Below, piece after piece: positions 38,267-44,087 of a DNA stretch of 44,087 nt. Source of the stretch: Gallionella sp. UBA4121 (GTDB taxonomy: Bacteria; Pseudomonadota; Gammaproteobacteria; Burkholderiales; Gallionellaceae); contig DFWZ01000059.1 of NCBI GenBank assembly GCA_002381565.1, positions 1 through 44,087 of the forward strand. Reading direction: 5' to 3'. The notes under the pieces are model-generated. The model searched no databases. It was not told the DNA's origin and saw only the letters and a list, made by a program, of their open reading frames with translations. Positions within the stretch are counted from its first letter, which is position 1, and every line of letters begins with the position of its first letter. Position numbers and translations under genes: made by a program.

Positions 38267-41095
38267 TTACCCGCACGCGCCGATCGCGCCGCAACTGGTG
38301 CAGAATTCGCAACCATCTTTTTTAATCAGTGTGGCGTTGCCGCACTCTTTACATGTCTTGCCGCTCAGCGGTTTGATGCCGGTGGGTTTGATCTGTCCTT
38401 CAGGAATTTCCAGCACGCCCATCTGCTGCACCGGATAGCCGTGCTCATCCAGTACGCCCAGCATGGCGTAGCGGTGGATGATCAGTTTGGCAACGTATGA
38501 AACGGTGGATGGGTAGCTCTCCATCTTGGCGCCTCCCGGTACGCGCGCCATGAAGTCGCCCAGGGGTTCGCCGAAATTGAGCAGTTTGCGCAGCTTCATT
38601 CCTATCCAGGCAGGGTCGATGACGCGCATGTCCAGGCTCAACACCTTGCACAGACCGTCGAGGGCGCGCGGATACACGCCGGACAGCCACATCGAGTAGG
38701 GGCGGCGCTGTCCGTCCGGCAGCACCAGTTCTTTTAGTCCCAGCACGAAGTCGTCACCGGAGCCTGCATTACTGATGTCTACCGTCCAGCTCATGGTGCC
38801 GTCGGTACCGGTCTTGGGTTCCTTTCTTGCAAACAGCGCATCCATCATCGGCGTAGTCATGGCGTCATGCACTTCCAGTGCGCCCAGGGCTTCGATGCGG
38901 TATTTGAGCAAGTGGGCGAAGGCGGCTACCAGGCTGGGCATGCGAGTAATGATGCCATCGGGCGGCATCGGCATGTCGAATGCGTCGTCGCCAGCGGTCT
39001 TCATCAGCATTTCCAGCTTCATGCGTATCCATACCGGATCGAGGGTGCGCATATCCATCGACAGCGATTTGGCCAGTGCTCCCAATCCGCGTGGCTGCTC
39101 CGATCCATTCACCCACACTTCGAAAGGATGGTTGCCGCCGCCGTTGGAGGTGTGCGAGACGAAGGTGACGAAATTGCCGAGCGGATGTTTCACCACCTGC
39201 GACACCCAGCCTTCACTGCCTGCGGGTAGCGCGGGTCGACCCGGCCAGCGCAGGGAAGCCAGTGCAGGTTTTGGCGTGGCTTCCAGCTCGATGCGCCTGT
39301 CCTGATCGAACACGAAATCCTGCGGCTGCTCGTCTTTCTTGGGCTCAGGTGTGACAGACAATACCGAACCCAGCACACTGTTGGGCCTGTAGGTCGCCAG
39401 ACCCTTCAGTCCGGCACGCCAGGCTTCGGTGTAGAGATCCTTGAAGTCGTCAAAGGGATAGTCGGCTGGCACGTTGACGGTCTTGCTGATCGAGGTGTCG
39501 ATGAAGGGTGCGACGGCGGCGACCATTTTCATGTGATCGAGCGCGGAAATTTCAAGCGCGGTGACGAAGGCCGGCGGCAGTTTATCCATATCGCTGCCGA
39601 GTTTTTTGTAGAGCCGCCAGGCGTGATCCTCAACCGAATAATCTTTTGTCGTGCCGTCCATCATGCGTTTTTTGCGCGTATAGAACCACGAGAAGGCAGG
39701 CTCAATGCCGTTGGATGCATTGTCGGCGAAGGCCAGCGAAATCGTGCCGGTGGGCGCGATGGACAAAAGATGGCTGTTGCGTATGCCATGCTTCCGTATC
39801 CTGTCCTTCATTTCATCCGGCAGGCGCGAGGCGAAGCGCGGGGAGGCCAGGTATTGCTCGGCATCGAGCAACGGGAACGCGCCGCGTTCAGTTGCCAGCT
39901 CGATTGAGGCGGAGTATGCCTCGTCGCGCATGATGCGCGTGATGTCGGCAGCGAAGGCGCGCGCGGAGTCAGAGTCGTAACGCAAGTTAAGCATCACCAG
40001 CGCATCGCCAAGGCCCGTGTAGCCCAGGCCAATGCGTCGCTTGTTCTGAGCCTCCTGTTGCTGCTCAGTCAGCGGCCAGGCGGTCACATCCAGCACGTTG
40101 TCCAGCATGCGCACCGCGATCTTGACCAGTTGCCTGAACGGCTCAAAATCGAATCCGGCATGCACCGAAAATGGGTTCTGTACCATGCGCGTCAGATTGA
40201 TCGAACCCAGGCAGCAGCAGCCGTAGGGAGGCAGCGGTTGTTCGGCGCAAGGATTCGTGGCCTCGATCACTTCGCAATAAGACAGGTTGTTGTCGCGGTT
40301 CATCAGGTCGATGAACAGCACACCCGGTTCTGCGTGATCGTAGGTGCTCTCGATGATCTGACGCCACAGGTCACTTGCGCGAACTTTGCGGTAAACCCAC
40401 AGACCATCGGCGCGCTGCACAGCGCCGGCCTCCTTGATTGCGGCGGCAGGTTCCGCCTTGTGCACCAGCTCGAATTCCTGATCGTTTTCAATCGCCTGCA
40501 TCAGGGTGTCGGTGACGCCGACGGAAATGTTGAAGTTGCGCAGATCGCCCTGGTCCTTGGCGCGGATGAATTTTTCGATATCCGGATGGTCGCAGCGCAA
40601 CACGCCCATTTGCGCACCGCGCCGCGCCCCGGCTGATTCGACGGTTTCGCAGGAACGGTCGAACACGCGCATGTAGGAGATCGGCCCGCTGGCGCGCGAA
40701 TTGGTGCCTTTGACCTGCGCGCCCTCCGGGCGTATGGATGAAAAGTCATAGCCGACCCCGCCGCCGCGCCGCATGGTTTCGGCGGCCTGTTGCAGCGCGT
40801 CATAGATGCCCGGTTTGTCGTCAGTGATACCCGAAATTGCATCGCCCACCGGCTGCACGAAACAGTTGATCAGGGTTGCCTGTATGGACAGGCCGGCCGC
40901 AGAGTTGATGCGTCCGGCGGGCACGAAGCCGTTTTCCTGCGCGAGAAAGAATGCCTCTTCCCAGCGTGCGCGCTGCTCCGGTTGCTCGGCCTGCGCCAGA
41001 CCGCGCGCCACGCGGCGGCGTACATCCTGAACGGAGTGCTCGCCCGCTTCGGCGTATTTTTCCAACAACACTTCGATGCTGATCTCTTGCGTCAT
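38267..41095 (-). CDS. nrdJ: B12-dependent class II ribonucleotide reductase
   Basis: NrdJ reduces ribonucleotides to deoxyribonucleotides using adenosylcobalamin, so it works with or without oxygen. The product is 942 aa from the ATG at 41095 (GGGAG 6 nt upstream; an ATG at 41149 lies inside serB). The catalytic core shows NSRASGPISYMRVFDRSCET, the Cys/Glu site NPCAEQPLPPYGCCCLGSIN and the SIAPTGTISL loop. The C-terminal third holds two tandem copies of a TSCPD-type domain, sharing LSMDMRTLDPVWIRMKL and LSLDMRVIDPAWIGMKL. A zinc-ribbon tail with CKECG and CTSCG ends the protein. Probably co-transcribed after mfd and serB. Confidence 0.95.
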   Translation of the reverse strand: MTQEISIEVLLEKYAEAGEHSVQDVRRRVARGLAQAEQPEQRARWEEAFFLAQENGFVPAGRINSAAGLSIQATLINCFVQPVGDAISGITDDKPGIYDALQQAAETMRRGGGVGYDFSSIRPEGAQVKGTNSRASGPISYMRVFDRSCETVESAGARRGAQMGVLRCDHPDIEKFIRAKDQGDLRNFNISVGVTDTLMQAIENDQEFELVHKAEPAAAIKEAGAVQRADGLWVYRKVRASDLWRQIIESTYDHAEPGVLFIDLMNRDNNLSYCEVIEATNPCAEQPLPPYGCCCLGSINLTRMVQNPFSVHAGFDFEPFRQLVKIAVRMLDNVLDVTAWPLTEQQQEAQNKRRIGLGYTGLGDALVMLNLRYDSDSARAFAADITRIMRDEAYSASIELATERGAFPLLDAEQYLASPRFASRLPDEMKDRIRKHGIRNSHLLSIAPTGTISLAFADNASNGIEPAFSWFYTRKKRMMDGTTKDYSVEDHAWRLYKKLGSDMDKLPPAFVTALEISALDHMKMVAAVAPFIDTSISKTVNVPADYPFDDFKDLYTEAWRAGLKGLATYRPNSVLGSVLSVTPEPKKDEQPQDFVFDQDRRIELEATPKPALASLRWPGRPALPAGSEGWVSQVVKHPLGNFVTFVSHTSNGGGNHPFEVWVNGSEQPRGLGALAKSLSMDMRTLDPVWIRMKLEMLMKTAGDDAFDMPMPPDGIITRMPSLVAAFAHLLKYRIEALGALEVHDAMTTPMMDALFARKEPKTGTDGTMSWTVDISNAGSGDDFVLGLKELVLPDGQRRPYSMWLSGVYPRALDGLCKVLSLDMRVIDPAWIGMKLRKLLNFGEPLGDFMARVPGGAKMESYPSTVSYVAKLIIHRYAMLGVLDEHGYPVQQMGVLEIPEGQIKPTGIKPLSGKTCKECGNATLIKKDGCEFCTSCGAIGACG

Positions 41096-41132
41096 TTGAT
41101 ACTCCCGATTAACTACGTCTACCAGCCACCAG

Positions 41133-41975
41133 CTACAAGCTTGTTTCAAACAACCTTATCAATCCATCCAGCCCGACAAAGTTTAACGCGTAGCTGGCCT
41201 GTACTCTTACCACTGGTTTGGCGTGATAGGCGATGCTGGCTCCCGCCCGGGCCATCATCTTCAGATCATTGGCGCCGTCGCCCATCGCGATCACCTGTTC
41301 AGGTTTGAGCCCCAGTTCGTCGCGTATCTTCACCAGCCAGTCCGCCTTGCCCTGTGCGTCGAGTATTTCGCCAAGCACACGGCCGGTGAGTTTGCCGTCG
41401 ATGATCTCCAGCGTGTTGGCGTGGGTGTAATCAAGACCCAGGCGCGTCTTCAGGCGTTCGGTGAAGAACAAAAATCCGCCGGAAACCAGCAGCGTTCTGA
41501 TGCCGTACTTCTTCAATCGGGCGAGCATGGTCTCCGCGCCGGGATTGAGTTGCAGGCGCTCATCATACACCCGCTGCAACGCGCCTTCATCCAGTCCTTC
41601 GAGCAATGCCACGCGGCGGCGCAGGCTTTCTGCGAAGTCGATTTTGCCTTGCATCGCGTCCTCGGTGATGGCCGCTACCTGGGGTTTCAATCCCTGCATG
41701 TCGGCGATTTCGTCTATGCATTCGATGCTGATCAGCGTCGAATCCATGTCCATCACCACCAGTCCGAAGTCGGACAAATGTTTGCCGGCAGGCACAAAAC
41801 CGTAATCAATCCGGTGCTCGAAGCAGTAAGCATTGATGTCAGTATGCGGCCTGGCATCTTGCATGCGCCAAGCTAGCGCATCGATCTGCTCGATGTTTGA
41901 GGCGCCGGATAGTCCGGCCAGATGCTCAATCTGTTCGGTAGGGATATCGTTTACTGCCTGAAGGATGAGGTTCAT
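41133..41975 (-). CDS. serB: Phosphoserine phosphatase
   Basis: SerB dephosphorylates phosphoserine in the last step of serine synthesis. The 280-aa HAD-family enzyme has the nucleophile motif DMDST (Asp76, Asp78), motif II LLVSGGF, and motif IV GDGANDLKMMARAG. The N-terminal 70 residues form a divergent ACT-like region. It starts 3 bp after the mfd stop and is followed after 37 bp by nrdJ. Confidence 0.96.
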   Translation of the reverse strand: MNLILQAVNDIPTEQIEHLAGLSGASNIEQIDALAWRMQDARPHTDINAYCFEHRIDYGFVPAGKHLSDFGLVVMDMDSTLISIECIDEIADMQGLKPQVAAITEDAMQGKIDFAESLRRRVALLEGLDEGALQRVYDERLQLNPGAETMLARLKKYGIRTLLVSGGFLFFTERLKTRLGLDYTHANTLEIIDGKLTGRVLGEILDAQGKADWLVKIRDELGLKPEQVIAMGDGANDLKMMARAGASIAYHAKPVVRVQASYALNFVGLDGLIRLFETSL

Positions 41976-41978
41976 ACG

Positions 41979-44087
41979 TTACTTCAATTCGTTAAAAAAG
42001 TTCCTGATTGCCAGTACGCGCTGACTCAGATCTTCAAGCTTTAACTCGATACGCAGCTTGTCCTGGCCGATCATCTTGATGTGGCGACGGCTCTGGATCA
42101 GCGTGATGATCTTCATCGGGTCGATAGGCGGGTTAGCCACGAACTGCAACTGGATCGCATCTGACGAGGCATCCACCTTCGCTATGCCGAGCGGTTTCGC
42201 CAGTATGCGCAGGCGATGGCAATCGAGCAGGGTCTGCGCAGGTTCCGGCAGCAGGCCGAAGCGGTCTATCAATTCCTGGTGCATCCCGTCCAGATCAGTC
42301 TGGCTTGTGCAATTGGCCAGCCGCTTGTAGATCACCAGTCGTTGGTGGATGTCGCCGCAATAGTCGCCGGGCAGCAGCGCCGGGCTGTGCAGGTTGATTT
42401 CGGTGGTAATGCCCAGCGGGTGCGCCATGTCAGGTTCGCGCCCCTGTTTGAGGGATGCCACAGCGGCATTGAGCATGTCGGTGTACAGCGAAAAACCAAT
42501 CTCCTGCATCTCGCCGCTCTGCGATTCACCCAGCACTTCACCGGCTCCGCGTATCTCCAGATCGTGCATTGCCAGATAAAAGCCGGAGCCTAACTGTTCC
42601 ATCGCCTGGATCGCTTCCAGCCGTTTCTTGGCCTGTGTGGTTAAGCCATCCAGGCTGTCCACCAGCAGATAGGCATAGGCCTGGTGGTGAGAACGTCCGA
42701 CGCGTCCGCGCAACTGATGCAGTTGCGCCAGACCGAAACGGTCGGCGCGGTTCATGATGATGGTGTTGGCGGTCGGGATATCGAGACCGGTCTCGATGAT
42801 GGTGGTGCACAACAGGATGTTGAAACGCTGCTGGTAGAAGTCGCGCATCACGGCTTCCAGTTCGCGCTCACCCATCTGCCCGTGTGCGACGCGGATGCGC
42901 GCTTCAGGCAACAACTCGGTGAGTTTCTCAGCCATGTTGGCGATGGTGTCCACTTCGTTGTGCAGGAAATACACCTGGCCGCCGCGTTTGAGTTCGCGCA
43001 GCACGGCCTCTCTGATTACGCCCTGGCTGTATGAGCTTACGAAAGTCTTGATCGATAAACGCCGCTGGGGAGCGGTTGCGATGATAGAAAAGTCCCGCAG
43101 CCCTTCCAGCGACATCGCCAGCGTGCGCGGAATAGGTGTGGCGGTCAGCGTCAGGATATCTACTTCCGCGCGCAGCGCTTTGAGTTTTTCCTTCTGTTGT
43201 ACGCCGAAGCGGTGTTCCTCGTCGATGATGACCAGGCCAAGATTGTTGAATTCAATCCCTTTCTGTATCAGTTTGTGTGTGCCGATGATGATGTCCAGCT
43301 TGCCTGCTGCCATGTCCTGGAGGGCTTGTGTCTGCTCTTTTGCAGAACGAAAGCGCGACAATTCTGCAATGCGGATCGGCCAGTCGGCGAAGCGGTTGGA
43401 GAAGTTCTGGAAATGCTGCTCGGCCAGAAGCGTGGTGGGAACCAGCACGGCGACCTGTTTTCCGTCCATTGCGGCGACGAACGCGGCGCGCAGGGCGACT
43501 TCGGTCTTGCCAAAACCCACATCGCCGCAGATCAGCCGGTCCATCGGTTTGCCCGATTGCAGATCGCCAATGACGGCGGTGATGGCGGCGGCCTGATCGG
43601 GCGTTTCCTCGAAGCCGAAACCGGCGGAAAATTCTTCATAATCGCGCTGAGTCAGCTTGAAAGCGTAACCTTTGCGGGTGGCGCGCTGTGCGTAAATATT
43701 CAGCAATTCGGCGGCGGTGTCGCGCACCTGTTGCATCGCGCGGCGTTTGGCCTTGTCCCACGCACCGCTGCCCAGTTTATGCAGAGGGGCGGTATCGTGT
43801 GCCCCGCCGCTGTAGCGGCCGATGACATGCAGTTGCGATACAGGGACGTAGAGTTTGTCGCCGCCTGCATATTCCAGCAGCAGGAATTCTCCCTCTCCTT
43901 CACCCAGATCGAGATTCACCAGCCCCTGATAGCGCGCGATGCCGTGCTGCTCATGCACCACGGGATCGCCGACCTTGAGTTCGGACAAATCGCGCAACAT
44001 GCCTTCGACGTTGCTTTTCTTCGCCGTGCGGGCGGCACGGTTGCGCGGTTGCGAGGCGTAAAGCTCGGTCTCGGTGACGATGGCCAG
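41979..44087 (-). CDS. mfd: Transcription-repair coupling factor, C-terminal part
   Basis: Mfd removes RNA polymerase stalled at DNA damage and recruits UvrA. The window holds the last 702 residues; the frame is open through the right edge (LAIVTETELYASQP before the first internal Met), so the 5' end lies outside. Seen in order: the CarD-like RNA polymerase interaction domain (VGDPVVHEQHGIARYQGL), the helicase motif I GDVGFGKTEVALRAAF, the DEEH box, motif III LTATPIPRTLAMSL, motif VI QLRGRVGRS and the TRCF C-terminal domain. Full length is usually about 1150 aa. Confidence 0.97.
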   Translation of the reverse strand: MAIVTETELYASQPRNRAARTAKKSNVEGMLRDLSELKVGDPVVHEQHGIARYQGLVNLDLGEGEGEFLLLEYAGGDKLYVPVSQLHVIGRYSGGAHDTAPLHKLGSGAWDKAKRRAMQQVRDTAAELLNIYAQRATRKGYAFKLTQRDYEEFSAGFGFEETPDQAAAITAVIGDLQSGKPMDRLICGDVGFGKTEVALRAAFVAAMDGKQVAVLVPTTLLAEQHFQNFSNRFADWPIRIAELSRFRSAKEQTQALQDMAAGKLDIIIGTHKLIQKGIEFNNLGLVIIDEEHRFGVQQKEKLKALRAEVDILTLTATPIPRTLAMSLEGLRDFSIIATAPQRRLSIKTFVSSYSQGVIREAVLRELKRGGQVYFLHNEVDTIANMAEKLTELLPEARIRVAHGQMGERELEAVMRDFYQQRFNILLCTTIIETGLDIPTANTIIMNRADRFGLAQLHQLRGRVGRSHHQAYAYLLVDSLDGLTTQAKKRLEAIQAMEQLGSGFYLAMHDLEIRGAGEVLGESQSGEMQEIGFSLYTDMLNAAVASLKQGREPDMAHPLGITTEINLHSPALLPGDYCGDIHQRLVIYKRLANCTSQTDLDGMHQELIDRFGLLPEPAQTLLDCHRLRILAKPLGIAKVDASSDAIQLQFVANPPIDPMKIITLIQSRRHIKMIGQDKLRIELKLEDLSQRVLAIRNFFNELK

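Overview
The window is a 44 kb stretch of a betaproteobacterial chromosome. Synteny supports this: kdsA-eno-ftsB, dapA-bamC-MBL hydrolase, trmJ-cysE-iscRSUA-hscBA-fdx-iscX and mfd-serB-nrdJ all occur in the orders usual for Beta/Gammaproteobacteria. Gene content (short FeoB, B12-dependent ribonucleotide reductase, a c-di-GMP protein) and codon style suggest Nitrosomonadales, possibly Gallionellaceae. That placement is inference, not proof. No rRNA, tRNA or CRISPR array was seen.

Layout. 1-2286: 3' end of kdsA, eno, terminator, ftsB. 2335-5936: a secreted GH12-like protein on the minus strand, a small unknown gene behind an 18-bp palindrome, and a degenerate EAL-CBS-GGDEF protein. 6059-8253: feoB and feoA (minus strand), split by a repeat-rich insert. 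8440-11292: dapA, bamC and a metallo-beta-lactamase-fold hydrolase. 11387-15255: an Ala/Pro-repeat lipoprotein, a small unknown protein, a RoxA-like ribosomal oxygenase, a SlyD-like prolyl isomerase and a glycosyltransferase-like protein. 15350-18627: the ovothiol pathway, ovoA and ovoB overlapping by 4 nt; ovoA carries one in-frame TAG. 18800-20100: an accessory patch with a previously unlisted 51-codon gene, a terminator followed directly by what looks like the 5' end of a group II intron, an unknown 144-aa gene and a structured non-coding stretch. 20101-24479: mutS, suhB, trmJ. 24472-31607: cysE, then the whole isc iron-sulfur operon behind a good type-1 IscR site, then dsbB. 31608-34217: redox genes (DODA-type dioxygenase, FMN reductase, pirin) preceded by a promoter and a 9-codon leader ORF.

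34218-38266 is the most interesting part. An AT-rich island is flanked by two oppositely oriented arrays of a CCATAAG(C/T)TGC-type repeat. The left array is spaced out and the right array is packed at 22-23 bp. This resembles the TnsB-binding ends of Tn7-like transposons. The right array stops about 5 bp from the stop codon of nrdJ. Inside are a two-gene unknown cassette (a membrane-anchored 193-aa protein and a 375-aa beta-rich/TPR protein), a GNAT acetyltransferase and an IS3-family remnant, but no transposase of Tn7 type. It may be a non-autonomous or decayed element carrying an undescribed cargo pair.

38267-44087: nrdJ, serB and the 3' part of mfd, all on the minus strand and probably co-transcribed as mfd-serB-nrdJ.
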